Below are positions 18,300 through 28,707 of a stretch of 64,000 bases of DNA, one piece after another. The first letter of the stretch is position 1; every line of letters starts with the position of its first letter. The DNA comes from Moritella sp. 5 (lineage in GTDB: Bacteria; Pseudomonadota; Gammaproteobacteria; Enterobacterales; Moritellaceae): contig NZ_CP056122.1 in assembly GCF_018219455.1 (NCBI RefSeq), positions 3,162,001-3,226,000 on the forward strand. The letters run 5' to 3'. A model generated the notes under the pieces. It made no database searches, was not told where the DNA came from, and worked only from the letters and a program-made list of their open reading frames with translations. Position numbers and translations under genes: made by a program.

Positions 18300-19493
18300 T
18301 TATTTAGCGACCTCCCCTTGCTTGGATAGACACGATTTCAACATGAAGAAACCAACAATACCAGACAGTAGTGAACCTAAGATAATACCAAGGCGCTCAT
18401 CAAATAATGGGTTAGTACCTGTATCTCCAAAGGCTAATGAGCCAATAAACAAACTCATAGTAAAACCAACACCACATAGAATGGCTGTACCGTATAAAGA
18501 ACACCAGTTCATACCTTTTGGCATTTGTGCAATTTTACATTTAATTGCTAGCCAACATAGACCAAAGATACCCACCTGTTTACCAAAGAATAAACCTAAC
18601 GCAATACCCATAGGTACAGGGTGTAAAATTTGTTCTAGACCAATACCTGATAAATTAATACCCGCATTCGCAAAGGCAAAGATAGGCAAAATAACAAATG
18701 CAACAACAAAGTGTAGGCCATGTTCCATCGACTTCAGTGGTGAATGTGACTTATCTTTTGACTGCATAGGAATAAACAGCGCAAGAATAACACCAGCCAA
18801 TGTCGCATGCACACCAGATTTCAGCATAGCAACCCACATGACTATACCAACGATGATATACAATGCTTTTGAATCAACATTACGTTTATTGAAATAGGCC
18901 AACACAGGAATACATAATGCCGTAACAATAAGCGCCGAAATCGAAATCTTCGATGTATAAAAGAAGGCAATAATTAAAATCGCACCAATATCATCAAAAA
19001 TAGCGAGCGATGTTAAGAATATTTTCAAGCTGACAGGCACTCGAGAACCTAATAGACTCAAGATACCTAACGCAAATGCAATATCTGTTGCCGCTGGGAT
19101 AGCCCAACCACTTAACGCTGCAGGATCATCTATATTAAAGTAAACATAGATAAGCGCTGGGAATAACATACCACCGATAGCACCGACACCCGGCAATATA
19201 ATATTTCGAGGATCAGATAACTCCCCTTCGACTAATTCTCTTTTTAGTTCAAGTCCAACTAAAAAGAAGAACACCGCCATTAAGCCATCATTAATCCAAA
19301 GTAATAGTGGTTTCGCTATCTCTAAACCACCAAGCTTGATCTCTACTGGAATGTCCAGAAATGCTGCATATAGATCTTGTGCAGGGCTATTAGCTAAAAT
19401 CATAGCTAATACAGCTGAGAACATTAAGATAATGCCGCCCGCTGACTCTAGTTTAAAGAAACTAGATAAAAATGATTCTTGTGTGTTGTTCAT
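18300..19493 (-). CDS. nhaA: Na+/H+ antiporter NhaA
   Basis: Inner-membrane antiporter that expels sodium in exchange for protons, important for marine bacteria. The 397-residue length and about 12 membrane segments match E. coli NhaA. The [11 protein letters not shown] motif carries the aspartate equivalent to E. coli Asp133, and [17 protein letters not shown] the ion-binding pair Asp163/Asp164. [16 protein letters not shown] is also diagnostic. AAGGAA lies before the ATG. No nhaR-type regulator is next to it. Confidence 0.96.
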   Translation of the reverse strand: MNNTQESFLSSFFKLESAGGIILMFSAVLAMILANSPAQDLYAAFLDIPVEIKLGGLEIAKPLLLWINDGLMAVFFFLVGLELKRELVEGELSDPRNIILPGVGAIGGMLFPALIYVYFNIDDPAALSGWAIPAATDIAFALGILSLLGSRVPVSLKIFLTSLAIFDDIGAILIIAFFYTSKISISALIVTALCIPVLAYFNKRNVDSKALYIIVGIVMWVAMLKSGVHATLAGVILALFIPMQSKDKSHSPLKSMEHGLHFVVAFVILPIFAFANAGINLSGIGLEQILHPVPMGIALGLFFGKQVGIFGLCWLAIKCKIAQMPKGMNWCSLYGTAILCGVGFTMSLFIGSLAFGDTGTNPLFDERLGIILGSLLSGIVGFFMLKSCLSKQGEVAK

Positions 19494-20060
19494 ATTTTTC
19501 CTTTATATCAACATTTTCATTTATAAGGGGTAAGCTCAATGCAATGATATTTATTACACCCAATATAGAATGAAGATATTTCAGTATTATCAATTTATAT
19601 AAATTAAAGCATAATTATATTTTATGCTATTAAGACGCTTTACTACTGCTACCGCCTCCGTCTAACTCGACATAATATGACAAGTAATATGACACATAAT
19701 AATAAAAAATCACACATATAAATATCAAACACAGTTCTAAAAAATAGCCATAAATGACTAACAAATAGCGCTAAAGCAGTGATAAAACCTATCAAAAATA
19801 TAAAACAACAAAGAATGGAAACAAAAACCGCCACAGAATCGACTTAAATAGCTTTCTAATAAACGATCTAAGTACAACTCAAACTAATATTAGCTGAATT
19901 AAAAATGATGCTTTAAAAGCCTTTTAGGATAATTTAATGAAGAATTAAATATTAAATGTAAGTATGAAAAATAAACAAACGAACAAAAAAAGACCTGTTA
20001 GTATAAACTAACAGGTCTTTTATTCTAAGCTCAGTGAGCTATCGAAATTACTTATAAGGA
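19494..20060. other. Intergenic region with a doubtful 61-residue hydrophobic frame
   Basis: 567 bases between nhaA and pgl, both on the minus strand. A minus-strand frame at 19649-19834 would start with GTG and encode a very hydrophobic peptide (for example FIFLIGFITALALFVSHLWL) with an arginine-rich tail, plausible as a small membrane protein. It has no convincing Shine-Dalgarno, and AT-rich DNA easily yields such a frame, so I do not call it a gene. The nhaA promoter should be within the left part. Confidence 0.4.
19985..20023 (-). terminator. Rho-independent terminator of pgl
   Basis: AAAGACCTGTTAGT and ACTAACAGGTCTTT form a perfect stem around a short loop, with A-runs and T-runs at the edges. 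Confidence 0.9.
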
Positions 20061-20780
20061 TTAACCGTTAATTAACCTAGCTGCATCCGCATCTAAAAAC
20101 CACTCAGTTTTACCTAGGCTGGCTTTTACTTGTGCTGCAGGGTATGCAAGTGCAGCATCATCATTATCATGAATTTGCTTGATCACTTGTGCTTTACCTT
20201 CACCCATCACTAAATAGCTAATACGCTTTGCATTTGCTAATAGACGTGCAGTTTTAGAAATACGATACTGCCCTGATTCTGGGTGCTGCGCAATAATTGC
20301 AATATTTTGATCATTATAATCAGTCTGACCTGGGAATAATGATGCAGTATGTCCATCGCCCCCCATACCAAGCAAGATCCAATCAAAACAAGGCAGTCCA
20401 TTATTAGCAGGAATACATGCTTTCATTTCTTGTGCAAAACGAATAACTTCTTGCTCTGGCGCATCTTCACCTAAAATACGGTGAATATTCTCAGCAGGTA
20501 ATGCAACTTGAGAAAATAATAACGTTTGAGCTTCGCCAAAGTTACTTTCAGCATTATCAGGTGCTACGCAACGTTCATCACCCCACCAGAAATGCAAATT
20601 TCCCCATTCAATACTTGTAGCAAAGGGTGCCTTTGCTAATACTTTGAATAGAAGTTTTGGTGTACTACCACCTGATAACGAGATATGCACAGGCTTATCT
20701 TGTTTACTGTATTCAACGAGCGAATTAGCTAAAGACTCAACAACTTGTTGAGGTGTTTCAAAAGTACGATAATCCATCAT
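20061..20780 (-). CDS. pgl: 6-phosphogluconolactonase
   Basis: Hydrolyses 6-phosphogluconolactone to 6-phosphogluconate, the second step of the oxidative pentose-phosphate and Entner-Doudoroff routes. The 239 residues carry the family motifs VHISLSGGSTPKLLF, FWWGDERCV and the substrate loop LLGMGGDGHTASLFPG. This is the DevB/NagB-like type and not the beta-propeller YbhE type. It follows zwf by 22 bases in the same direction, so the pair is surely an operon. Sequence start is ATG ATG at 20780. Confidence 0.95.
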   Translation of the reverse strand: MMDYRTFETPQQVVESLANSLVEYSKQDKPVHISLSGGSTPKLLFKVLAKAPFATSIEWGNLHFWWGDERCVAPDNAESNFGEAQTLLFSQVALPAENIHRILGEDAPEQEVIRFAQEMKACIPANNGLPCFDWILLGMGGDGHTASLFPGQTDYNDQNIAIIAQHPESGQYRISKTARLLANAKRISYLVMGEGKAQVIKQIHDNDDAALAYPAAQVKASLGKTEWFLDADAARLING

Positions 20781-20802
20781 AGTTCCACTTCTAAAGTTTA
20801 AA

Positions 20803-22284
20803 TTAATTAATCACTTCTTCGCTAGAAAAGCGCCACTCACGGCCATCTTTCTCTAACATTTCATCAGCTTTGTTCGGACCCCAAGTACCACACTTATAAC
20901 CAAATAAAGATTTCGCTTCTTTTTTATAGTCTAAAATTGGTTGTACGTATTCCCAACATGCTTTAACCGCATCAGAACGAGCAAATAGTGTTGCATCGCC
21001 CTTCATACAATCTAGCAGTAAACGTTCGTAAGCAGTGAGTAGGTTATTCTCTTCCAAGCTATTATAATCAAAACTCATTGATACTTGCTGAGCGGTGAAG
21101 CCTGCACCTGGTTTTTTCAAACCGAAGTCCATCTGAATTGATTCGTTTGGTTGAATGCGTAAAATCATTTTATTCTCTGGTGCATTCAGACCAAAAACTG
21201 GATGTGGTGTTTTCTTAAAGTGAACAACAATTTCAGTTAAACGTTCTGGCATACGTTTACCGGTACGTACATAGAAAGGTACACCGTTCCAACGCCAATT
21301 ATCAATCATCATCTTCATGCCAACATACGTAGGTGTACGAGAATCTTCATCTACGTCATTTTCACTACGGTAACCAAGCAATTCTTCGCCATTCACAACA
21401 TTCTTCGTGTACTGGCCTAATACGAGGTTATCGCGTAAGTCTTGCTCTTCAAGTGGGCGTAAACTTTGGATCACTTTAACAACTTCGTTACGCATTGCAT
21501 CCGCGTTAATTACCGCAGGTGGTTCCATCGCAACAAGTGCTAATACTTGCAACAAGTGGTTTTGCAGCATGTCGCGTACTGCACCAGAATGATCGTAGTA
21601 ACCACCACGCTCTTCTACACCTAAGCTTTCAGCGGCCGTAATTTCAACATAGTCTATAAAGCTACGATTCCAAAGCGGTTCGAATAAGCCGTTAGAGAAG
21701 CGGTATACCAATAAATTTTGAACTGTTTCCTTACCTAGGTAATGATCAATACGGTAAACCTGACGTTCACGGAAACAAGTATGTAGATGCTCATCTAACT
21801 CGTTTGCCGACTTAAGATCATAACCAAATGGCTTTTCAACGATTAATCGTTTCCAGCCATCACGGTCTTTATTCAATTTATATTTTGCTAAATTAGATGA
21901 GATTGCTGCGTATAAACTCGGAGGTGTGGCCATATAATAAATAGCATTACCAACCGTATTATGCGTCTCAGATAATGCGTCTAAGCGCGCTTTAAAAGCA
22001 CCATAGCTATCAGCATCGGTCATATCCATCGAGATATAGTATAAATGCTTACAGAAATCTTCTGCTTGTTGCTTATTAACGCCTTCACTTTTGATCAAAT
22101 CATTAGTTACTTTTTCACGGAATGAATCATCCGTATATGCAGTTTTACTCGCACCCAAAATAGAAAAATCTTCAGGTAACAGTTCATTGACATAAAGGTG
22201 ATAAAGCGCGGGGAGTAGCTTTCGTTTTGTTAAATCACCCGAAGCACCAAAAATGACAATACTGTTATTCTCAGGTTTTACCAT
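20803..22284 (-). CDS. zwf: Glucose-6-phosphate 1-dehydrogenase
   Basis: Oxidises glucose 6-phosphate to 6-phosphogluconolactone and makes NADPH. I start at the ATG at 22284, which gives 493 residues beginning [27 protein letters not shown] lies just before it, and the upstream 33 codons would be an implausible extension. The nucleotide-binding [18 protein letters not shown], the EKPFGYDL motif and the catalytic [13 protein letters not shown] are intact. Followed at once by pgl. I looked for a HexR-type operator (TGTAATnnnATTACA) upstream and did not find one. There is a short TACCTAAAAATAGGTA inverted repeat at 22431-22446. Confidence 0.96.
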   Translation of the reverse strand: MVKPENNSIVIFGASGDLTKRKLLPALYHLYVNELLPEDFSILGASKTAYTDDSFREKVTNDLIKSEGVNKQQAEDFCKHLYYISMDMTDADSYGAFKARLDALSETHNTVGNAIYYMATPPSLYAAISSNLAKYKLNKDRDGWKRLIVEKPFGYDLKSANELDEHLHTCFRERQVYRIDHYLGKETVQNLLVYRFSNGLFEPLWNRSFIDYVEITAAESLGVEERGGYYDHSGAVRDMLQNHLLQVLALVAMEPPAVINADAMRNEVVKVIQSLRPLEEQDLRDNLVLGQYTKNVVNGEELLGYRSENDVDEDSRTPTYVGMKMMIDNWRWNGVPFYVRTGKRMPERLTEIVVHFKKTPHPVFGLNAPENKMILRIQPNESIQMDFGLKKPGAGFTAQQVSMSFDYNSLEENNLLTAYERLLLDCMKGDATLFARSDAVKACWEYVQPILDYKKEAKSLFGYKCGTWGPNKADEMLEKDGREWRFSSEEVIN

Positions 22285-22582
22285 GGTTTTATTTCCTAAA
22301 GATTTTATCGACAAGATTAGAATATATGGCTTTAGTCCGTTTGTACTACGCACAGATAACAGACTAAGGCGCGGCATTATCACTCAAAATGATCGAAAAC
22401 TAAAATGGTTTCAGCAATATATCACTTAAATACCTAAAAATAGGTACCCAAGTAAAAGTCTATCTCGAATAAAATCCCAAACTGCTTTCGAATGAAATAA
22501 AAAAACGAAAGTTTAGAAAGTAAGGACTCAGCGTTAAAAACTAAACATTGTGCAGTTTATCTACGCTACAAACAAGGGTTCA

Positions 22583-23089
22583 CTATTCTAGGCATTCTCC
22601 GACAAGTTTAATGTCTACAGATGTGATAATGTCTTCATTATATCTAGCCCTATAAGATAACGTGCAATCTGTCGATTCAAGTTTATTCATCTTGACCCAA
22701 GAATAACTTTTATTTTCATTTTTGCAGGTATAACTGGCATCGATAGAGTCCGCCTCAATTCCTTCGACAAGCGGGCGTGTCGTTAAACCTAAAATATGGC
22801 ATATTTCTGTTGGATAGAGTAATTGACCTGACACCCGATAGCTTTTATGGGTATCGTATTGAACAAAGGTTAGTCCATTTGGAAGCGTTTGTTGTCGCGA
22901 ATCGATATTTGAGGCTGTTTTTAAATTATCGACCGCATTATTCAACTTGCCACGCATATCATTAAGCACTGCAATTTTAGCTTCTCGGTGTGTCTTTGTA
23001 TATTCAGGTATGGCGAACATTGCGAGGACAGAAAGAATTACAATAACAAACGTTAATTCAATTAATGAAAAGCCAATTTCATCTTTCAT
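22583..23089 (-). CDS. Orphan type IV pilin-like (prepilin) protein
   Basis: A 168-residue protein with a class III prepilin N-terminus: a short MKDEIG leader cleaved after Gly, then FSLIELTFVIVILSVLAMFA with the conserved Glu at mature position 5, followed by a long hydrophobic helix. The rest is a globular head with four or more cysteines (for example in TEICHI and YTCKNENKSYSW) that probably form disulfides. Such proteins assemble into type IV pili, MSHA pili or type II secretion pseudopili after PilD processing. No other pilus gene is nearby, so its partner system is elsewhere. It lies 298 bases upstream of zwf, same strand. Confidence 0.85.
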   Translation of the reverse strand: MKDEIGFSLIELTFVIVILSVLAMFAIPEYTKTHREAKIAVLNDMRGKLNNAVDNLKTASNIDSRQQTLPNGLTFVQYDTHKSYRVSGQLLYPTEICHILGLTTRPLVEGIEADSIDASYTCKNENKSYSWVKMNKLESTDCTLSYRARYNEDIITSVDIKLVGECLE

Positions 23090-23277
23090 TTTAATGTAAA
23101 ACCTTAATTAATATCATTTAACAAGGCAATATTAACACACATAAAAGTGATAATGGCGGATATATTAAACTAATTAATCCATCATTTTAATATATGTTCA
23201 CGTGAGTATTTGATACTGTAACTAAATCGAGATATCTTACGTTATTGACCTTAAATATTTGATTCTGGAACCTATTT

Positions 23278-23943
23278 ATGAGAGCTAACCGCCCTGCTGT
23301 TTTCTATTCATTTCGACGTTGCCCATATGCAATGAGAGCACGACTAGCTATTCGTTATAGCCAAGTTGAAGTTGAGCTAAGAGAAGTAGTTTTAAAAGAT
23401 AAACCAACAAGCTTGTTAGCTTATTCTCCAAAAGGAACAGTGCCAGTTCTTGTCACGAACGACAAACAGATTATTGATGAAAGTCGCGATATTATGCAGT
23501 GGGCGCTATCACAAAACGACAGCAATAATTGGCTTCGTAAGAATCAGCCCCAATTACAAAAACAGATCACCTCACTGATCGATGAAAACGATAACGAATT
23601 TAAAGCCATTTTAGACAAATATAAATACGCAGATCGCCATCCAGAATATACTGAAGCAGTGTATCGCGAACAAGGCTGCCATTTCCTGAATCAGTTAGAA
23701 CTCCTGCTAGTATTGCACAGTAATCTTATTGACGAAGAGATTAGCCTAGCTGATATTGCCATTTTTCCTTTCATCCGCCAATTTGCAAGTGTGGACAAAG
23801 ATTGGTTTGCGCAATCTCCCTACCCTAAATTACGCACATGGTTAACACAACACACAAGCTCACCTCTGTTTACTGATATTATGTACAAATATCCACAGTG
23901 GTCTGCTGGCGATAAAGCCGTGTATTTTGCATCTGCAAGTTAG
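23278..23943 (+). CDS. Glutathione S-transferase family protein
   Basis: A 221-residue cytosolic protein with an N-terminal thioredoxin-like domain (about 5-85) containing FYSFRRCPYAMRARLAI, where Cys is the likely catalytic or thiol-active residue as in omega-like GSTs. YSPKGTVPVLV carries the cis-proline, and IIDESRDIMQWAL the glutathione-binding Glu-Ser pair. An all-helical C-terminal domain follows, including EISLADIAIFPFIRQFA. The substrate is unknown. The family is firm; subclass is inferred from CPYAMRAR. Single gene, convergent with udp. Confidence 0.9.
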   Translation: MRANRPAVFYSFRRCPYAMRARLAIRYSQVEVELREVVLKDKPTSLLAYSPKGTVPVLVTNDKQIIDESRDIMQWALSQNDSNNWLRKNQPQLQKQITSLIDENDNEFKAILDKYKYADRHPEYTEAVYREQGCHFLNQLELLLVLHSNLIDEEISLADIAIFPFIRQFASVDKDWFAQSPYPKLRTWLTQHTSSPLFTDIMYKYPQWSAGDKAVYFASAS

Positions 23944-23948
23944 ACAAA

Positions 23949-23983
23949 CAAAAAAGCCAGAGCTACCTAAGTAGTCTGGCTTT
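23949..23983. terminator. Bidirectional terminator between the GST gene and udp
   Basis: AAAGCCAGA..CTAC and GTAG..TCTGGCTTT pair around CTAA, with an A-run on the left and Ts on the right. Confidence 0.85.
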
Positions 23984-24035
23984 GAAATTTAATTAACCCA
24001 AACGAAATATTGAGTCTAATTATTTACAATATAGT

Positions 24036-24803
24036 TTATACAGTCAACATACGACGTGCAGCATCGACAACGATTTTAATAGACCTTGTTTCAACGAGCT
24101 TCATCGCCGCTTCGTCAGGGATCTCTTTTTGAGTACGGTTAATGATAACACCAGCAACACAACCAGCTCTTAAACCTTGACTTGCACACATAGTAAAGAG
24201 AGTTGCTGATTCCATTTCAAAGTTCAGAACACCCATTTCTTGCCACTCTTGCATTGAACCTTGGAAACGACGAGTAACACGACCCGAGAATGTATCGTAA
24301 CGCTCTTGACCAGGATAGAAAGTATCACTTGATGCTGTAACGCCCATGTGCACTTTAATGCCCTCTGCATCAACGGCAGCTTTCATTTCTGTTGCAACAG
24401 CAAAGTCAGCAACCGCTGGGAATTCCATTGGTGCAAAATGCGAACTAGCACCATCAAGACGTACTGATGCAGTAGTCACAATCATATCGCCAACATTAAT
24501 GTGTTCTTGAATTGCGCCAGTAGTACCCACTCGTAAGAATGTAGTCACACCTAGCTGGGCAAGTTCTTCAACAGCTATCGATGTAGAAGGACCACCAATA
24601 CCAGTTGAGCATACAACAACCTTCTTACCTGCTAATTCTGCTAAATAAACAGTGTATTCACGATGACTTGCTAAAAACTGTGGGTTTTCCATTTGCAGTG
24701 CGATCTTTTCGACACGCGCAGGATCACCAGGAATGATTGCCAATTCGGCACCTTTCAAATCTAATTTGTTGATACCAAGGTGAAAAACATTTGCAGTAGT
24801 CAT
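24036..24803 (-). CDS. udp: Uridine phosphorylase
   Basis: Splits uridine with phosphate into uracil and ribose 1-phosphate for pyrimidine salvage. I start at ATG 24803 (255 residues, [20 protein letters not shown]), which has AAGGAAT upstream; the longer frame is not supported. Key motifs are [13 protein letters not shown] with the phosphate-binding Gly-Asp, the RVGTTGAIQ loop, and [16 protein letters not shown]-like site lies about 100 bases upstream, as in E. coli where CRP and CytR control udp. Confidence 0.95.
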   Translation of the reverse strand: MTTANVFHLGINKLDLKGAELAIIPGDPARVEKIALQMENPQFLASHREYTVYLAELAGKKVVVCSTGIGGPSTSIAVEELAQLGVTTFLRVGTTGAIQEHINVGDMIVTTASVRLDGASSHFAPMEFPAVADFAVATEMKAAVDAEGIKVHMGVTASSDTFYPGQERYDTFSGRVTRRFQGSMQEWQEMGVLNFEMESATLFTMCASQGLRAGCVAGVIINRTQKEIPDEAAMKLVETRSIKIVVDAARRMLTV

Positions 24804-24891
24804 AACATATTCCTTAAAACCGGATAAAACCGCCAACATAAAAATAGCGGTAAATATTAAAAAATAATGATAATGCAGTAGGCTTAGCTAT

Positions 24892-24911
24892 AAAGTGATA
24901 ACAATCACAGG
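24892..24911. promoter_or_regulatory. CRP-binding site upstream of udp
   Basis: GTGATAACAATCAC (24895-24908) has the CRP core GTGA, six bases, TCAC. It lies about 100 bases before the udp ATG, consistent with catabolite control of nucleoside use. Confidence 0.65.
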
Positions 24912-25011
24912 TTTCATATATAAGATTATTATATTTCACTCACCGTCATATCTATAAACAATACTTACTAGTATTTTCATTAATTCCGTTAAACCGCTTT
25001 AATAAATATGC

Positions 25012-26181
25012 TTAAAAGGCTTCATTAACATTAAAATAGAACCCCGAATCACCATTTCCAAAACCCATATCTAAACGTAGGTTAACTTTAGGCTTAACCT
25101 CAAATCGATAGCCTACGCCCGCAGTTGGTAGTAGTTCATCTGTTGATAATTTATCAAGGCGTTCAGCAATTCCACCAGCTCCAGTCCAAAATACCATGCC
25201 ATGACGACCAGGCAGATTTAAACGGTATTCAACTTGCGCCAATAGCATTTGCTCATCGCGATAGCGCCCCGAGTTATAACCACGTAATAACCCACCACCA
25301 CCGAGAGCTGAGAGCTGGTCCCAGGGCACGTCACCTCGGGTAAAACGACCATGGACTTGCCAAGCTAATACATCCCCACTCTCACCAATGCTCAGGTACT
25401 CATTATATAATAACGATTGAACATAAAAGTCACTCTGGCTACCAAACTCTTTGCGATACCACTTGGAATCAAATTCGACAAGACGCCCCGAGCTCGGACT
25501 TAGTACCCGATCACGACTATCAAAATTAACGAGTAAGTTAGCTCCGACACTACGACTACTTTCCATCAATATACCGCTATCGACTATCGATTCTCCGCCT
25601 TCAATATCATTAGCAGAGCTATAATTAAAATCCATACCAATGCCAATAAAGCTTTGCACAGAAATACGTTTTCGTAACGAAGGTGCTAGTGATAATTGTT
25701 GATTATCAAATGTCACCTTATTATCATCTTGCCTATTTTCATCATAACCACGGCCGTAATATACTTCAGGTGCATTAGCAATAATGCCATCAACATAAAA
25801 TCGTAAATTATCTTGCTGTAAAAATGTTTTATTTTCGACAGCAACACCCAGCGCACCATTAGCAGAAGCAAAACCATTAATAATTAATGACGATAGCTGA
25901 CTCACTTGATCATTTTTATCTACCTGATAAAGCCCAATTGCAGAGACACCAACACCCAGTAACATTTCCGGGTTATAAAAAGGTCCAGGCAACACGCTAA
26001 AATCAATCACCTTATCTTGGTTATACTCGCCATCCGCACCAAGGTTCTCTAATAAACCATCAATCCAGCCTGCTTGCTCAACGCTAGTTCTATCATCCGC
26101 GTAAACTATCTGCCCCATCACCAACAATATTAAGCTAGAGAACACTAACCATGACTTTAACTTTGCTAGATAAAGCATCAT
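25012..26181 (-). CDS. Omp85-superfamily surface-antigen beta-barrel protein
   Basis: A 389-residue outer-membrane protein with a signal peptide (about 1-28, ending MGQIVYA) and a barrel typical of the bacterial surface antigen (D15) domain, without obvious POTRA repeats. The conserved LRGYNSGRYRDEQMLLAQVEYRLN (quoted in parts) and the late VGYRFEVKPKVNLRLDMGFG fit the family's final strands. The N-terminal half (about 30-100) has no family I recognise. ATGA overlap with the upstream DUF4056 gene shows tight coupling. The third gene of a three-gene operon with an outer-membrane barrel and a lipoprotein. Function unknown; may act in surface display or lipid handling. Confidence 0.85.
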   Translation of the reverse strand: MMLYLAKLKSWLVFSSLILLVMGQIVYADDRTSVEQAGWIDGLLENLGADGEYNQDKVIDFSVLPGPFYNPEMLLGVGVSAIGLYQVDKNDQVSQLSSLIINGFASANGALGVAVENKTFLQQDNLRFYVDGIIANAPEVYYGRGYDENRQDDNKVTFDNQQLSLAPSLRKRISVQSFIGIGMDFNYSSANDIEGGESIVDSGILMESSRSVGANLLVNFDSRDRVLSPSSGRLVEFDSKWYRKEFGSQSDFYVQSLLYNEYLSIGESGDVLAWQVHGRFTRGDVPWDQLSALGGGGLLRGYNSGRYRDEQMLLAQVEYRLNLPGRHGMVFWTGAGGIAERLDKLSTDELLPTAGVGYRFEVKPKVNLRLDMGFGNGDSGFYFNVNEAF

Positions 26182-27473
26182 GACTTATCACTTAAGCGCT
26201 TGGCTTTTAACTGTTTGTCATCTTCAATTTGATTATATGCAGACAATGCTAAAAAGAACTCATTGGTAAAACCATTTGACCACATATCTGCAGGTATATG
26301 GCTAAAGTTAGCTTTAAACTTATCATCAATAAATAACCAGAGTTTTGCTACTTCATCTATATCAATCCCCTGACTGTAACGTGGTAGAGATAACTGTTTA
26401 GCTTCATTATCTTGCTGGTAGAGTGGCGCGAGTAAAGGCCAATGAGCATGCGCTTGTGCAGCTTTTTTATCAACTAAATAAGGGGACTGAACATCACCCA
26501 AAGCATAATGCCGTTTTAATAGCATAAACTTATTTGGCAGTGGTTCATTTGAATCCCACCAATCGCCGTCAATCACATCAAACAGTGCATCCGTCTGCTC
26601 TGCTGTTACTGGTTCAAGCTTATTGATTGCCGCTGTTAACCAGCCATTCATGTGCTGATTAAATAAAGTTTGATTCATAGCTAAATTATTACTAATTAAC
26701 GCAACTGCGATCTTAGCACCAAGCATATTTGAGTAGATGTCTTCAGGCGAATAAGCTGATACTTCCTCAGACCAGAGCGCCCAGCTACGGTAGCCATGCC
26801 ATTGCGCTATTTCATGAGACTCAGCCATTAAATAGCCCAACCTTGCCGCCATATCAGCAGCCAGATTCCAGCGCTGTAATGGTTCAAGCTGTTCAATATT
26901 AAAGGATTTCAATTGGATGTAACGGGGTCCAATTTCAGGCGGCAACTCGATTTTGACTTCTTTACCTAATTGCTTATAAATTTTATAAAACAAAATAATT
27001 GTGTTATCAGCAGTATCACGTACATGGGCTAAATCGATGAAACCACCCAGCCGAGTATAAATTTGACCATTATTTTCACCACTACGACTACCGTCTGGAG
27101 ATGCTTTTACATAGCTAAATGGACCAGCATCAAAAGCATGAGCGCCAATATCATTAGCGTCAAGTGTATTAGCATAACGGAAGAATGGCACTTGTAATGT
27201 ACCGACTTTGACTTTTTGTGCATTGCCAAAAGCGCAGCAAGGTCTTACATCACCAGGCATAGCTAAGCTTGAAAAACCATTTAATTCGGTACTTGCAAGT
27301 ACACTTCTATCAGGTTGCGCCGTTAATGCCTCTGCAACCGCAGCATCTGTAGGCGATGAGCGAACCTGCCAATGTTGGCTGCAAGCAATTAACAACATAA
27401 CGCCACACGAGAAAGTTGCCACTTTAACCAGTTGTATCACATTAGGGCGCATAACATTAAAAGATGTAGTCAT
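26178..27473 (-). CDS. DUF4056-family lipoprotein
   Basis: A 431-residue protein with an N-terminal lipobox-like segment (about 19-32, FSCGVMLLIACSQ, Cys about 31) and a long globular domain. The features RPCCAFG, GGFIDLAHVRDTADNTIILF and the HEIAQWHGYRSW stretch are the ones I associate with DUF4056, an uncharacterised family that is often exported. A conserved His and Asp in FIDLAHVRDTAD and the HEIAQWHG motif could bind metal or be catalytic, but this is inference. Its start shares one base with the stop of the upstream barrel gene and it overlaps the downstream gene by four bases, so the three are one translation unit. Confidence 0.8.
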   Translation of the reverse strand: MTTSFNVMRPNVIQLVKVATFSCGVMLLIACSQHWQVRSSPTDAAVAEALTAQPDRSVLASTELNGFSSLAMPGDVRPCCAFGNAQKVKVGTLQVPFFRYANTLDANDIGAHAFDAGPFSYVKASPDGSRSGENNGQIYTRLGGFIDLAHVRDTADNTIILFYKIYKQLGKEVKIELPPEIGPRYIQLKSFNIEQLEPLQRWNLAADMAARLGYLMAESHEIAQWHGYRSWALWSEEVSAYSPEDIYSNMLGAKIAVALISNNLAMNQTLFNQHMNGWLTAAINKLEPVTAEQTDALFDVIDGDWWDSNEPLPNKFMLLKRHYALGDVQSPYLVDKKAAQAHAHWPLLAPLYQQDNEAKQLSLPRYSQGIDIDEVAKLWLFIDDKFKANFSHIPADMWSNGFTNEFFLALSAYNQIEDDKQLKAKRLSDKS

Positions 27474-28468
27474 TAGAAACGATACCCTAGGCTAAGCAAC
27501 ACACTACGGCGAGTACCAACACCAGCTTCCATAAGCAGATCAAGATTATGAGTAATTTGCGCTTGCCCACCAATTAACGTGTTCCATTTGTCTTCAAGGT
27601 GTTGCTCAACTTTAAACTTACCATTACCCCATTTACCCGGCAGCCTAACACCTATGTCACTCAGGTTCCCCTCGAATGTTTGCTCTATGTTCTGATACAT
27701 AGCGCCAGTCCATAGCTGCATATCATGGCCTTTGAATTTCCAACGATAGCCAACACGTGGAGAAACGACAATAGAGCTAATTTCGCCATCGAGAATATCT
27801 AATGCAGTATTTGTATAATTGACATCAAGTAATGCAAACCAATTATCAATCCCCCCAACTATCGTTGTACCTGCGCCGTAAGTAATACCACTAAAGTCCA
27901 ATTCAAAAGCGTATGTTCCAATTTTTTTATCACCCAATCTACCCAAATCAATAACCGGACTAACCATAGCTGTACTGCTGCCTTGGGTAGAACCAAGAAT
28001 GCCGTACACATTTAAAAACGGTAGAACCCAAACATCCCCGCGTAGTGTTAGAGTTTCAGACTCTTGTTTCGCTGTCGATACTCCGATTTTAACGAATTGA
28101 TCAATTCTCGTGCTAATACCACTAAAGGCAACTGAATCTACAACCAGTGGCTGATCCATTTTCATATAGGAGATACTAAAACCATACGGTTTTGGTAGTT
28201 CATACCCTAAATCGATCGCGCCCTGAGCCCAGATAGGAAAGTTGCGTTCATATCGATCATTTTCTTTAACACAAAGTCGCTCTCTTTCATCTGGAGTTAA
28301 TGCTGTCGATAACGCCTCTGTTTTCTCAATACCAACGATATGTTTCACGTTACTGCTACTGACTGAATCTAGATCTGTAGAGATTAGTAGATCCTCATTG
28401 GCGGATACAGAGAGTGAGCTACTGATAAATGCTATCATTGCTATAGTGAAATGCATGTTGTTATTCAT
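27473..28468 (-). CDS. Outer-membrane beta-barrel protein
   Basis: A 331-residue protein. I start at the ATG 28468 because MNNNMHFTIAMIAFISSSLS followed by VSANEDL is a clean signal peptide; the longer frame adds 15 residues before it. The mature protein is rich in alternating aromatic strands and ends LLSLGYRF with a C-terminal Phe, the standard outer-membrane insertion signal. No enzyme motif is seen. First gene of the envelope operon with the DUF4056 lipoprotein and the Omp85-like barrel. The promoter should lie in the 240 bases upstream. Confidence 0.8.
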   Translation of the reverse strand: MNNNMHFTIAMIAFISSSLSVSANEDLLISTDLDSVSSSNVKHIVGIEKTEALSTALTPDERERLCVKENDRYERNFPIWAQGAIDLGYELPKPYGFSISYMKMDQPLVVDSVAFSGISTRIDQFVKIGVSTAKQESETLTLRGDVWVLPFLNVYGILGSTQGSSTAMVSPVIDLGRLGDKKIGTYAFELDFSGITYGAGTTIVGGIDNWFALLDVNYTNTALDILDGEISSIVVSPRVGYRWKFKGHDMQLWTGAMYQNIEQTFEGNLSDIGVRLPGKWGNGKFKVEQHLEDKWNTLIGGQAQITHNLDLLMEAGVGTRRSVLLSLGYRF

Positions 28469-28707
28469 TATCCTACCCCTTAAGACTAATAAGGCGCGAA
28501 GTCTAACAAACACATTTTGGAAAACAATTCATAGATCATTCAATTACAATAACTTACAGTAAATTACAGTAATAGCTCATTAATTAAATTATAAAAAGCT
28601 AGTTAACTTTATGTATATCAATGATGACGTAAAACTTACTTGCCCCATCCTACTAAGCTTGTTATAACCATAACTGTTATTTTCTCTATATCCGGTATTT
28701 CTTACCT

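Noticed and set aside
19649-19834. Hydrophobic 61-residue frame between nhaA and pgl
   Set aside because: Starts with GTG, no ribosome site, and AT-rich DNA makes hydrophobic frames easily. Mentioned in the intergenic entry only.
22285-22582. HexR-type operator upstream of zwf
   Set aside because: No TGTAATnnnATTACA-like sequence was found; only a short TACCTAAAAATAGGTA repeat.
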